Part shown: piece after piece, positions 42,659-54,876 of the stretch
Layout: every line of letters starts with the position of its first letter
Position numbering within the stretch: the stretch's first letter is position 1
Assembly (NCBI RefSeq): GCF_002105155.1
Contig: NW_019028982.1
Span: 1,262,501 to 1,326,500, forward strand
Length of the DNA: 64,000 nucleotides
Direction: 5' to 3'
Source: Lobosporangium transversale
Lineage: Eukaryota > Mortierellomycota > Mortierellomycetes > Mortierellales > Mortierellaceae
Notes under the pieces: model-generated
The model's database searches: none
The model's input: only the letters and a program-made list of their open reading frames with translations
What the model was told of the DNA's origin: nothing
Translations under genes and position numbers: made by a program

Positions 42659-45600
42659 GATGTGTGGTGGCAACGGCTCTTGGAGATATTGATACAAACT
42701 ACCTGATTTGATAAACAATAGACCAAGGCCTCGGTTCGTGACCTAGTCCTCAATGGTCTCTCTGATCCTACCAACCGTATCCGAGCTTCTTGTGTGAGTT
42801 TTTGTTTTTATTTTAAAGTGATAATTATATAACTCGCATTGGGAAATGAAACTAACATCTTTCTTCCTTAAATCTGCAATACAAATGTTGAATGAAAATA
42901 TGTTATGTTCTTTAAGGCTTACGTAGTTTCCAAGATTGCACACCATGACTGGCCAGAGCAGTGGACCAATCTCCTGGATGTTCTAGTCCATCATCTCAAG
43001 AATGGCTCTGCGAATGAGGTGCACGGATCTATGAGGGTCTTGACTGGTAGGCACATAATGCAACATGTTGTGAATTTTAATCTTGACGGTGTATATGGCA
43101 CTCCTAAGAAAAGAGTAAGAAAAAAAAAATCGCTTGGCCCCCTAACGATTTTCTTTATTATAATTCTTTTTAAAACAGAATTTGTAAACAAGGATGTTAC
43201 GCATGTTCAGCTGCCCTTGGTTGCGCCTGTTCTGTTCCCAGAACTTTTGCGTATTTTGGTTTCAGACCAGCTATACTCACATGCGACACGATCTCGTTGC
43301 GCTTCAATTTTCCGTAATGCAGTTGAGATGTTGTACACGATCAAAGAGGAGCACCCTGAAGCTGTCAAGGTTTATCTTACTCCATTCATTGGGCAGTGGA
43401 ACGAGGCTTTCATTGCCATCTTGAATACGCGCACAGCCGATGTTCCTGAAATTGAGGTTGGCGAATGGGGGTTAAAGACCGAGATTCTGAAGGTAATATT
43501 TCCATTATAAACTTAGAAATCAAAAGTACTGTATCGATTGATGAAAAGAAAAGGCGGAAGATCCTAATTTTTTTTTTTTTAAAAAAAAAAAAAAGTGCAT
43601 CAACTTGTCTATTCAAGGATTCCCCAAGTTAATGGCACCTTATTTGCTCCAGGTTCTCTCGGCTGTTTGGCAGGATGTACTCCATTTGAGGTCAAGATAT
43701 ATATCTGAATACGTCAACACTGGGGAAGGTGTTGGAGAATCATTCCAGGACTCCGATGGAGAAACCATTGGATTTGAATCACTCTTGTTTGTTCAGTTCG
43801 AGTTTATTCAGATGGCTTGCAGACGTCGTAAGGTGACCCAGGTTGCATTCATTGGCGAGGATGGAAAATCAGGCATCTTGCCTGAACTGGTGTGGAACAC
43901 GCTGAATTATATGCAGATGACCGATGATCAGGTGGAATCTTGGACTTCGGATCCGAATCAATTTATTGCGGATGAAGAAGACGACAGCTATTCTTTTAAT
44001 GTGCGTATCGCTGCAGAAGATCTTCTCATGACTCTAATTGATAATTTTGAAGCCCAGACGTTGGATGCTTTGAACCTGAGCGTCAAGCAAGAAGCCAGCA
44101 GATCTGCCAATGAGAAAGCGGCCGGAAATATCAACTGGTGGAAAGCACAGGAGTCTAGTCTTTTGGCTGTAGGATTATTTGCGGGTGATTTGAGTGAGAC
44201 CATCAAATCGGGCGCCCAGGCCCCCATTGATATCGGTGGACTATTTGAGCATATTGTGCTTGGCAATCTCTCAGAGCATGACTTTCCCTTCTTGCAAGGG
44301 CGCTCATTTGTTTTTGCTTCTCAGTTTGCGTCAATTTTGCCCGCTAACTATGCATCTCAATATGTTTCGGCTGCTGTGGAGGCTATTATGAAATCTCCTT
44401 CAGCTGTCGTGAAGGTTTCGGCCCTGAGAGCACTCAACAACTTTAACCAGTACTTGGATAAGCAGTACATCATCCCATATCAGAGGTCTATTATTCAGGG
44501 TGTTGCTCCTATGATGGAGATTACCACTGAGGATACTTTTAGCTTGATCATCCGCACTTTGATATCTACATCCAAGGTATGTTGAATGGGGGATACCAAT
44601 AGTCTGTGCACTTTTTGTTACCTTTCTAATTCCGTCCACTGAGTTAATCGTATCACGTATTTTTATAGATCAATGAGCAAGCAGCGGCTGAGTTCGAGTC
44701 AACTTTGGGTCCTCTTGTCTTGGATTCTTGGGTTAAATACCCAGCTGATCATTTGATCTCTATGGATATCATGGATCTTTTTGAGACATTGGCGGCCAAC
44801 CAGTACATGCATCCCGCTCTTAATGCCAGAGCACTTCCGGTTCTGACCAACATGATTTCAACAGAGAACCCCGATAAAGCTAGAGTCTCCTCTACTGTAG
44901 ACCTGCTGAAGGCCCTTGTGAGCGGCGCTTCTACACCCTTGCCTCCCAAGTATGTTGCTCAGTTTTTCCACAATTTGATGAGCGTACTCTTGACGACTGA
45001 CGATAGGGACGTGTTGCAAAGCGGGCAGGAGTGTTTGACGATTGTCATCCAGAAGGATGTTCAGCAGATTGCCGGATGGCGCGATGAAGTCAGTGGCAAG
45101 ACAGGGCTCGATCTCATTATTCAATTTATAGCTAAGCTTCTAGATCCTTCTCAGACAGAATCTGCAGCTCTGTTTGTGGGTGATTTGATTTCGAAGCTGA
45201 TCAAGAAGGGCGGTGACCTTGTCTCTCCTATCCTTCCCGAGCTCTTGAATGCGGTGACACTTCGTCTTGCAGACGCAAAACTCCCTACTTTTATTCAGCC
45301 TCTAGTGATGGTGTTTGCACAGCTCTCTTTGAACCAGCATGACGTGGTGATCAACTTCTTAAGTGGTCTCAATATCAATGGTCGTAACGGCCTAGATATC
45401 GTCATGGCTTCATGGCTCGGTAACCATGCTGATTTTACAGGTCTTTACAACCAAAAGGTCAGTACAGTTGCATTGACTAAGATCTTTATGTCGGGCGATC
45501 CAAGGATAGCAACTGTTCAGGTCAATGGTGATTTGATCGTACCCACTTCGACACGTATCGTGACGCGTTCTCGCGCCAAGACTGCCCCTGATCAGTTCAC

Positions 45601-46077
45601 GGTTACAACAGTTCCTGTAAAGATCATTCGCCTCCTAGCAACGGATTTGATCAATAAGGTTGAAGAAGAAGAAGATCAGGCTGCCGAGTCAGATTATGAT
45701 GATGACGATGGCGATGATGACTGGGAAGACGAGGACAACGGACGTAAGGACAAGTTTTCATTCCTTTCCGACGTCTTGGACTCACATGGGATTGATATGG
45801 ATGGTGATGAGGAGGAGGATGAGGCTGATCCTGATGTTTTGGCTGACCCTGTTTATCAACTCAATATGAAGGTAAAAGCATCGAAAAAAAAAAAAAAAAA
45901 AAAAAAAAAAGTTGAAAGCTTTATTCCATCTAATTTATTTATTTATTTTTTTTGTAGAATTACTTAATTGACTTCTTCCGTCAGTGCGTTCAACAGAACT
46001 CACCCGCGTTCGTCCAGAGTGTTGGCGAATTAAACGACGTTGAGAAGCGCACATTGTCTTCACTATTGGAGAATTAA
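42137..46077 (+). CDS. Importin-9 (Kap114-type karyopherin)
   Basis: Nuclear import receptor of the importin-beta superfamily; this subtype carries H2A-H2B, TBP and other cargoes with Ran-GTP control. Eight exons (42137-42239, 42469-42617, 42722-42793, 42917-43046, 43179-43492, 43596-44576, 44669-45871, 45958-46077) give 1023 residues in phase, the family length. The N-terminal block RLAAELRLKELQVNPGEFPI, with HSAAVLLKSYVDTQW, is the importin-N domain. SKIAHHDWPEQWTNLLDVL is the classic second HEAT-repeat signature. Later come DDDGDDDWEDEDN, the acidic loop known from Kap114/IPO9, and a C-terminal NYLIDFF helix. Intron homopolymers are frequent: A at 42256-42280, T at 42380-42407, T at 42631-42658 and A at 45883-45910. 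Confidence 0.93.
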
Positions 46078-46361
46078 TCAAGTTACAAAGAGGAAGAAAA
46101 AAAAAAGGCACATCAAGCAAGATGATTCGAGAAATAAAGGGGTTATCGTCCAATACCCTTGATATATCAAATCATACATCAAATCATGTCACTCTTAGAC
46201 AGACCGAGTTGTATACGTTCGTTATCTTTATTTTTTAATAACAAAAAAGTTCTAACAGTTTTGCTTTTATTTTATATTGCAACCGACCATACTTGTACGT
46301 TGAACGGCATTTACTAAAAATAAAAAAAATAAAAATAAAAATAAAAAAAAAGTACATGTTA

Positions 46362-47384
46362 TTATTCATCCAGATGCTTAAGGAAATCATCGTCTAAAAC
46401 AATCCATTGAGTGAAGCAATACGGGATTTGGTTTACTTACAACTTTCGTTTCCGTAAGACCCTCCTTGAAGACGGTGAAATATGGAGTAATACCATCCTC
46501 GCGGTAGTTAAGCAACAAGACAGCGCCATCGGGGTTCATGGACTCGCCGATGTAGAACTAGAAAGAATGAAAATTGGAAGAACGTCAGCAAAAGAGATAC
46601 AAACACCCAAAGTGCACGAATCAAAACAATATGCTATTTTGCATACGTAAAAATTGAAATAGTAACAATAAAAGTACCTCGTAGTCCTTGAAGTTGCCAA
46701 GAATCTTCTTAACGTCAGCAGTGACAGCAGCCTCGAACTTCTTGCCCTCCTCCTCGGTGAAGCTGCGCTTGGCCTTGACGGCCTTCAAGTAACCCTTCAA
46801 GTATGTAGTGTAGGCCTTCTTGTCGAAGGATGTTTGCTGAAGACGACCAGAGTACACGACGTTGTTGACTTGCTCTTCACCATCCTCCAGTGGCTCGTCC
46901 TCACCACCTCCCTCAGCAGAAGCATTGGCACCGATATCGACATCAGCACCCTTCTTGATCTTGATCATAGCGCAGTCAATCTCGTAGACCGAGCCAACCT
47001 CTTTAATTGGGAAAGCATCAGAGAAAAGCTCGTCGCTAATATGATAAATGATGCGGACGTTAGAAAGTAGAAATAGAGAGAAGAAAGAAAAAAAAATTCA
47101 AAAGTTGGACTGAGATTCTTTTCAACTTACTCGCTGATGAGATCCTTGTAGATGATCCTGATTTTTTGTTGATTCAGTAAAGAGAATGGATAGACGTTTT
47201 AAAATAAGAGGTAAATAAAGAGAGCTTTGAGGGATGGATCTCACACGGGTTCTTGAATATTTTATAATGCAGGGTATTTTCTTCATCTGCTTTCTGTAGT
47301 TGTTTCTTTTGCAATAGGATATTGCGCTGAATATTACAACCCAGGTTTTATATTTTGCCTTGATTCCAGTCGAATCACTTACAT
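46362..47384 (-). CDS. Translationally controlled tumour protein (TCTP)
   Basis: Small abundant cytosolic Ca2+- and tubulin-binding protein (yeast Tma19/Mmi1 family). Coding exons are 47384-47383 (two bases), 47157-47131, 47035-46678 and 46557 to about 46441, with an uncertain last piece. The product starts [20 protein letters not shown] and runs through [47 protein letters not shown] and [20 protein letters not shown] to [13 protein letters not shown] (about 168 residues), the family length. The start codon is split AT|G by the first intron. A consensus donor GTAAGT follows KV. Splicing to an AG at about 46377 would add HLDE and stop at 46362, while reading through adds about 16 other residues. 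Convergent with importin-9. Confidence 0.9.
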
Positions 47385-48021
47385 GATGGTAATGCTAAGA
47401 TGATAATAGGATGATGGAAGAAGAGAAGAAACAGAACCCCACAGGAGACACCATTGAAAAAAACTTTTTACTCTCTGTGGGCGCTTTGTCCTTTGACCCA
47501 AACATCATAAAAAAATTAAGCCACCCAAATGATGCATAATTTACACCCCCCATTCACGTGCAGCATCCTTTGGCTCAATTGTCTGCAAAATATACACGAA
47601 ATACACGCTAGTATTCTTCGTATTCTTCATGATAAATTTTATTATCATATCTCCGATCGCTTCTCTGACGCGTTCAGAGAGGGAAGGCTTCATAAGGCAG
47701 TAATTGTCTCTCGGAAAACATGAGAAGCACTATTGCTGTTGAAGTCCTGTTAATGAAGATGGGCTTTGGTGAAGTATTAAAGTTGGTTCGCATGTGGAGT
47801 GTGTTTGTAAGATTTGTACCACTCAAAAAAGCCAAGAATAACAATAAAAAAAAAAAAAAGACATCGGCGTCCACTAAGAAGAGTAACTTGAAAAGGAACA
47901 TGTATCATCTGGGTTCTCTTATGCGCCACTACCTTAATATAAATATTACAGACACTCTTTTTTCTTTCTTCCTTTCTCATACAGATCCTTTAATATCTTG
48001 CCCCTTTCCCATTCGCATCCA
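47385..48021. promoter_or_regulatory. Divergent intergenic region, TCTP / tetraspan member 4
   Basis: No supported gene; a short frame at 47720 was rejected. It contains TCTP's 5' UTR and promoter and the leader of the membrane-protein gene at 48022, including an A-tract at about 47847-47860. Confidence 0.4.
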
Positions 48022-48831
48022 ATGCTTGGTATCCTCTTTCACTTACTACGCCTCTGGTACCTAATCCTTTTTCTTGCCACCGTCTGTCTTATCACCGACA
48101 TCACCCTCTCCAGCACTCGAGATTTCAGGGACAATGCTGTCATTTCTTCTTTTCCAATACCCCTTCTAGCGGACGTGTGCACAGTCCTAATCTTTGCCTA
48201 TGGTCTTTGGGGGAAGCCTCAGCCGTTTCTCTTGCCAACATCGTCTCCAACATCCAATAAATGCACGCGTTTCACTCGGCATGTTGGTACGACTCTATTG
48301 ATCGGTTTATGGATCATGAACACAACCATCTATGCTTCTGCAAAGATTATGCTCAGGAAAGTCATGGCAGGTGTATCGACCTTGATTGCAATTCTTGTCT
48401 TTGTCGAGATGATTGGCAGTATACGTATCGGAAGGGAGCAGCGAAGGATCCTGAAACAAGAAAAAAGGTGTCTCGAAAGTGCAAAGATACAAGAGAACAA
48501 CAATAGCAATGATAGTAACACGACAGTAGACGGGAATGGCCAAGACCATTCTTCTGGAATCATATCTGCAAGAGGAGGAGAAAGCTGCGAACGACTGATT
48601 GAGAAAGATAGTGAGGGTGGCGTTATGGTGGAGATTATCAGGCCGGAGGAGGTAGATCCAGCCATGGTCATTTACGACCAACGAATTATGCATGAACTTT
48701 GTCAACAACAGCAGCAGTATCGCCAGCAATATCAGCATTATTTGGAATGGATGACGGTCTCGGCTCTAACTTCAATAGTAAATACGATGATTTATTGCAG
48801 CAGTCCTCCTTCAAACTTGAGATTCCAATGA
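48022..48831 (+). CDS. Four-helix membrane protein (tetraspan family, member 4, distant)
   Basis: Unknown function. 269 residues from the Met at 48022 (MLGILFHLLRLWYLILF); an in-frame ATG eight codons upstream is possible. Helices lie at about 7-28, 42-60, 92-112 and 115-136. A charged, Asn/Ser-rich tail with poly-Gln follows. The overall layout matches members 1-3, but I see no LPxY in this frame. After the Gln run, the +1 frame (about 48700-49094) reads as a plausible Ser/Pro-rich protein tail ending near ALSIER, whereas this frame stops soon. A slipped frame at the CAG/CAA repeat is therefore possible. Confidence 0.6.
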   Translation: MLGILFHLLRLWYLILFLATVCLITDITLSSTRDFRDNAVISSFPIPLLADVCTVLIFAYGLWGKPQPFLLPTSSPTSNKCTRFTRHVGTTLLIGLWIMNTTIYASAKIMLRKVMAGVSTLIAILVFVEMIGSIRIGREQRRILKQEKRCLESAKIQENNNSNDSNTTVDGNGQDHSSGIISARGGESCERLIEKDSEGGVMVEIIRPEEVDPAMVIYDQRIMHELCQQQQQYRQQYQHYLEWMTVSALTSIVNTMIYCSSPPSNLRFQ

Positions 48832-49094
48832 ATGAACCTTTTGAGAGATCAACATCGCCGTCATCATCGTCATCACCTCCATCACCGTCGCACTTAATGG
48901 CGTCTATAGTAACAATACCACCAGTAGCGGCATTGCTAGCACCAATGACAGGATCGTCAGCTAAAATGAAGCAGCTTTTCAGACCAACAGCGCCACCAGC
49001 GACAGCATCCTGTGAATTATTAATAACCCCAGATTACAATACTACAGGAGACTATCATACTCTAGAGAAGGCAGCGCTTTCAATAGAGCGGTAG

Positions 49095-50142
49095 AAACAA
49101 CAATAACAGGAAGTGTTGATTAAGAGCGATAACACATCAGGGCCTACAATGGATATTCTAGAAAAGACGAATTCATTCTCGGGCAAACGATAAGGAGCAA
49201 AGCTTATGAATGGGGGGTTCTTTTTCTCCATTGTTGATGTAGTTTCTCGCACCGAGCCATTTAGAGATTCAGGTGGAAGCAACAAAAATTAGGCGTGTCT
49301 ATCAATAGTGTGTGTAACTTGGTCACAAAATACGCGGCGACAGCCCATGCCTAATTGTAAATATAGTAAAAAATGTATACAAATGTCAACAAATATACCA
49401 CAATAAAAATAATAATTATCAACAAGTGGTCCGAACCGCTCCTTTTGTTCCTTACAATGTCCTTATCATTAAATGGCTTTATTTTCATGCAAAGCTTTCT
49501 GTAACAAGAGCCTCAAGTTTTTAGTGTTCATGATGTAATTAGCAGTCGTTCTCGATTAATAGTACTTCCTAGACTGAGAACAAGCGACGTGGGGAAAAAG
49601 GACCATACCCCCCAGCTCTGGTTTATATCCATGGTCTACAATCAGACACTCTTTTTATGATTTTGCTATTGTGTAGGGTTGTATGCAAGCTGTTGGAAAG
49701 CCATGATGTGCATACAACTATTAGGGTTGTCCAGGAACGGCTTGATACTCGTGATCTGTCGTGCACGGATCCCGGCATGAGTCGCGCCAGTATATGTGCC
49801 TGTATTTCCCAGCATTGACCTTTTCTGGATAGTCGGGCTGTGCCATGTCAAGGAAATAACGTTTTCAGTTTTTTTTTGTCTCGAGAATTTTCTAGTGGCT
49901 TAGTGACGCGTTAGTGGACTGACAACCCTGCCAGTCGAACATGATGGAAGCACAGCGAACAAGATACATACAGCCAGAGAAATAGGCAGAAGCAAGCTGG
50001 GGCGCCAGAGAAAAGACATTGTTGATATATTGACCTCCAACTTCTTCCTTTCCACACTTTCTTTTACCTTCGAGCACTACACTCAAACTCACTCTCACAC
50101 ACAACATATACTTTTCTCTCTCTCTTTAAACGCATTCACACC
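49095..50142. promoter_or_regulatory. Intergenic region upstream of STI1
   Basis: No supported gene. An element GAATTTTC at 49885-49892 fits the heat-shock element core GAA-nn-TTC, with an imperfect third unit CTC at 49880. It lies about 250 bp upstream of the STI1 start. A C/T-rich leader (50040-50140) precedes the start codon. Confidence 0.4.
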
Positions 50143-52093
50143 ATGAGCGTAAGTACTATTTTCATGATGCAACCTGAACTGATCAGCCTTGAATTCCACA
50201 ACCCTAAAAAATCCATGACATTTTTTTTCCCTACATCTTACCTTATGTAGGCTGAAGAATACAAAGCTCAGGGAAACAAAGCCTTTCTTGCCAAGGACTA
50301 TCCTGTTGCTATTGACTTGTTTTCAAAGGCTATTGAACTCGATCCCACCAATCATGTCCTCTACTCTAATCGCTCCGCTTGCTATGCCTCTCTGAAGAAC
50401 TATGAGAAGGCACTCGAGGATGGCAACAAGACTGTTGAGCTCAAGGCTGATTGGAGCAAGGGATATGGTCGTAAGGCCGCTGCTCTCTTTGGCCTTGGTC
50501 GTTATCCTGAAGCTAACGATGTTTACCAAGAAGGATTGAAGATTGAGCCTACTAATCCACAACTTCAGAAGGGCCTTCAAGAGACCCAGCAGGCTATGGA
50601 GAAGGGTATGTTTTGGACTATCTCTTTCAACATTAAAAATCAATCAGGATGTGCCTGTAGATACCAACATGGCTATTTTCCATGGATAAATCAGTAACTA
50701 ACAGCTTTTTTTTTTTTTCTTCTTCTTGACAATTGTAGAGGCTTCTATGGGAATCGGTCAGTTCTTTGGACCCGATGTTTTTACAAAGATGGCTGCTAAC
50801 CCTAAATTGGCCCCACTTTTGTCCCAACCTGACCTTATGGAAAAAGTCAGGGCAATTCAAGCCAACCCAAATGCACTCAATCAGCACATGCAGGATCCAC
50901 GTATTATGACACTCCTCATGGGCTTGATGGGCTTGGATGCTCGTGGACCGGAGGATGGTCCCAGCCCCATGGATCAGGATCCTCCTTCCTCTCCTCCTCA
51001 TTCCACATCCAAGCCAGCAGAGCCTGCTAAGAAGGAAGAGCCCAAGCCTACAGAGGAAGAGCCAAAAGAAGAGGAAATGCCAAGTGAAGAAGAACTGAAG
51101 AAGAAGGAGGCAGCAAAGATTAAGGATCTTGGAAACGCCAGCTATAAAGCAAAGAAGTTTGATGAGGCATTAGAGCACTATGGTAAAGCTTGGGAACTGG
51201 ACTCTACCAATATTTCGATCTTGACTAACAAGGCTGCTGTGTACTTTGAGATGGGCAAGTACGAAGAGTGCATCAAGACATGTGAGGAAGCAATTGAAGT
51301 TGGACGTGAGCACCGTGCAGACTACAAGTTGATCGCTAAGGCATTGGGACGTATTGGTACTGCGTACTACAAGCAGAATAATCTTCCTGAGGCTATCCGA
51401 TACTATGGCAAGTCTTTGGCGGAGCATAGAACCCCTGACATTCTTGCCAAGCTCAAGGAGGCTGAGAAAGCCAAGCTCAAAGCAGATAAGGAGGCATACA
51501 GAGATCCAGCTCTCTCAGCAGAGGCTCGTGAACGTGGCAATGCGCTTTTCAAACAGAGTGACTTTGCAGGAGCTGTCAAGGAGTATACTGAGGCTATCAA
51601 GCGCGATGAGTCTGACCCTCGCGCCTACTCTAACCGTGCTGCTTGCTATACAAAACTGATGGCTATCAACGAGGCTCTGAAGGACTGTGAGACTTGTATT
51701 GCACTGGACCCCAAGTTTGTGAAAGGATACATCCGCAAGGCTGCTATTCAGTTCTTGAAGAAGGAATACACTGAGTGTCTTGAGACATGTCAGCAAGCCA
51801 AGGAGGTAGATGTCGAGCATAAGAATACAGCAGAGATTGACCAACAGATTAACAAAGTCTATGCAGAGATGAGCCGTGGCCCTCAGCGTCGTGAGGGCGA
51901 GACTGAGGCAGAGACGTTGGCAAGAGCACAGCAAGATCCTGAGGTTCAAAAGATTATGTCTGACCCAGCCATGCGCAGCATCTTGCAGCAAATGCAAGAG
52001 GATCCTAAGGCTGCTCAGGAGCATATGAAGAACCCAATGGTGGCAGCAAACATTCGCAAGCTCATCAATGCTGGTATTATCCGTCTTGGTTAA
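50143..52093 (+). CDS. STI1: STI1/Hop Hsp70-Hsp90 co-chaperone
   Basis: Adaptor that bridges Hsp70 and Hsp90 and passes clients between them in the cytosol. Three exons (50143-50148, 50251-50605, 50739-52093) give 571 residues. TPR1 begins AEEYKAQGNKAFLAKDY, with the carboxylate-clamp pattern NHVLYSNRSACY. DP1/STI1 motifs follow (FTKMAANPKLAPLLSQPD). After an acidic Pro/Glu linker come TPR2A (KIKDLGNASYKAKKFDEAL, NISILTNKAAVYFE), TPR2B (ARERGNALFKQSDFAGAV, PRAYSNRAACYTKL) and the second DP domain (DPEVQKIMSDPAMRSILQQM). Domain order and length match yeast Sti1 and animal Hop. Exon 1 codes only Met-Ser. A heat-shock-element core lies upstream. Confidence 0.96.
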
Positions 52094-52414
52094 AGAGAGA
52101 TAGACAAGCATAAAACCTTTTTTTTTCATTTTCTATAGTAGTTGGCAAGCTTGTTTGGTCGTGTAGATACAATATATTTTTTTTTTATATTAATACAAAC
52201 AAAAAAAAAAAAAAAAACACTTCGCTAATGTGAACAAGGAAAATAGGTCATGTTTAAAGTGAACGAGATTTATCTCTTCGCAGGACTGAGCAAGAAAAAG
52301 GAGGATTAATTAGAATCAATTCGACTTGTTCATTTCCTCATTCCCCGTTTTCCAATTCTGTTCACTTTTCAAAACTGTCTTTTTATTTCTATTATTTGGA
52401 GTTAGAATTGGAAC
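52094..52414. other. Short intergenic region, STI1 / carboxylesterase
   Basis: Tandem genes. It has an A-tract at 52200-52217 and nothing else of note. Confidence 0.4.
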
Positions 52415-54472
52415 ATGATATCAAAAACTCCACAAATATCGATCCCTGGCCATGGTACGATCCAAGGAGTACAGGCGGAAACACAGCCATCGGTTGCCAA
52501 ATTCTTAAATATCCCATATGCAACAATTGATGAGAGATGGCGCCCGGCAGTCAAAGCGGCCCCATGGACCGGTATTCGCGATTGCTCTACATTGGGGTAA
52601 TTGACTTTTTTTTAGTGATTGATTCTAGTGTTTGTTCTTCCTTCACCATCGTCAATTGTGGAAAGAAATAATGAATTATATATCGCCTTACCCTTTAGAC
52701 CTGCATGTCCTCAACCTTTTTACGAGAATCCACTTGCAAATCTCACCAACGATCCTGCAATAGCAGCTGCACTTTCCAATATCCAGTACTCAGAACGAGA
52801 CTGCCTTAATTTGAACATCTTTACTCCGCTGGAACACCTATTTAAAGCTCAGACATTGATCCCTGTCATGGTTTGGATCCATGGCGGAGGCTTCTCGAGC
52901 GGCTCGAATGCGTTACCTCTCTACGACGGGACCAACTTTGTAGCGCGGTCGATACGAATCGGACGGCCAGTGATCCTTGTCACTATTAATTATCGATTGA
53001 ACTATTTGGGGTTCATCTCGTCCAAAGAGTTGGTGGATGATTTAGACAATCGTCATCCAAATAGAGATCAGCAACAGCAGCATCAGCGGCGGCAGCAGCA
53101 GGAGGGATATAAAGACGACTATAACTTCAAGATGAGGAACAGCGTGGGTAACTGGGGACTTTTGGATCAAAAAATGGCGCTTGAATGGGTACGAAATCAT
53201 ATCCATCTTTTCGGCGGCAACAATGAGGACGTGACAGCGTTCGGAGAGTCCGCAGGTGCAACCTCGATTTCATATCATCTTTTGATCCCAGAACACCATG
53301 GACTCTTTCAGCGCGCAATCTTACAGTCTGGTGCAACAACAACCATGGCTGCAGGACGTACTGAATCCGAGGGACAGAGGTATTTTGATCATCTTTGTCA
53401 ACACTTCAAGTTGGACGACGAATCAGTTCAGGATCCAGTCCTTGGTAAAAGTAGACCCTTGAATGGAGAAGAAAAACTGGCTCGCTTGAAGTCCATCCCC
53501 GCGACCGAATTGGTGAAAGCAGGGGAACGTTATCGAGTAGGTATGTTTCTTCCAACAATTGATTCGATTCTGATCCCTACCGATGTTCGTGAGTTGGTAC
53601 ATGATAGTTCGCGATATGATGCTGGCCTCAAATCAATAATGATTGGGAGCTGTCGAGATGATGGACTAACATTTATGCCGGTCCTGGGCGCTAAGTCACT
53701 AAAACGATGGGACAAGTTTATGAACCGATTTTGTCCGCCAACAGATGTGGATCGTCAACAGTTTCAAAGTATTTACGGAGGGCCACCTCAGTCGGATAAA
53801 GAAGCGAGGAGGATATCAGCTGAAGTCTTGACGGATGCAATCTTCTTGTATCCGAACTATGCCACCAGCATGGCCATTATGAAGGCAAAGGATAAAATGA
53901 TGGTTATGAAGAGAAAGAACCAACAACAACAGCAACAACAAGCAGGATTATTGCCGCCGACTGAGATGGTCCGATTCCATTTCGACCGCCCTCTGAAAAT
54001 GTTGGATGAGATGGGGCTCCGTTTTTTGGGGGCTTATCATGGCTCTGAGCTACCGTACGTGTTTGGATCAGATTCTGCACTACTAATGCTATCGCCAGAG
54101 GAAAAGGCGTTTTCAGACCGCATCATGGATTTGTGGATCTTATTCGCATGGGGAGAAACTAGTCGGCGGTATGGTCTTATGAATGGAATGAACTCCTTGT
54201 TCCCTAAAGATACGCCCTCTAGCGTGGTTGATAACAATGTTGGCATGAATGACAGTAGTATCAATAGCAGTGATATTAGTACTATGAACGGTGGGGGTTT
54301 GTGGCAAGAAGCTGTTGTATTCACGGAAGCATGCACAATAGAGCGGGGACGGACAGAAACGTTGGATCATAGAAAGATTGCTTTTTGGGAGCGGTACGAA
54401 CAGTTAACTCGACAAAGGTATGCAGCAAAACATGCTGCCTATCACAACAAAAAAGTAAACACCAAGCTCTAG
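52415..54472 (+). CDS. Type-B carboxylesterase/lipase
   Basis: Serine hydrolase acting on carboxyl esters. Two exons (52415-52596, 52699-54472; the intron interrupts a Gly codon) give 651 residues. The start has the family beta-strand GTIQGVQAE and the FLNIPYA block. The oxyanion hole is WIHGGGFSSGS. The nucleophile elbow FGESAGATSISYHL contains the catalytic Ser, and ERDCLNLNIFTP is the second type-B signature. The acid and His are expected in the DDGLTF-like region and near YHGSELPYVFGS; the latter HGSELPYVFG is the usual catalytic-His block. There is no signal peptide, so an intracellular enzyme is likely. Two Gln-rich insertions (near 210 and 505) and an Asn/Ser-rich insertion near 570 are unusual. 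The substrate cannot be inferred. Confidence 0.92.
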
Positions 54473-54876
54473 ACTTGTGTAACCACGCTGTTGCCACCAA
54501 TCAATAAAAAAAAAAATCTCAATCCCATGAGCCCTCATTGAAGTGGCCGAACTACCAAAAGCTGTGCTTTCAAGATAATTTTACAAATCAGTAATTATTT
54601 TGAGCTTGCATTTTGGTGCTCTATTATCTTTATTATTACTATCATTAGATGGGATATATGCGTTGCTTTCTTGGAGGGAGAAGGAGGGGTAAGGGGTATA
54701 TTACAAATGAGAAACAAGGAGAAATAATGAAGAGTGTGATGTAGAGCTTGAACACGCAAAACGCGCGCATAGCATAGCTTAGCTTAACTTAGTTTAACTC
54801 AGCTTAGTCGAAAGAGAGAGGGATGTGTCTTTTTAAGGTTAGAGGATAAAATAGCTAAAAGATAAAATAAACTTCT
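54473..54876. other. Intergenic, convergent 3' flanks
   Basis: No gene. A tandem of near-identical AGCTTAGTTTAACT-type units (about 54773-54808) forms a short imperfect repeat. Confidence 0.4.

Noticed and set aside
49666-49851. Small minus-strand frame upstream of STI1
   Set aside because: 61 codons, no motif, no start context or neighbour support.
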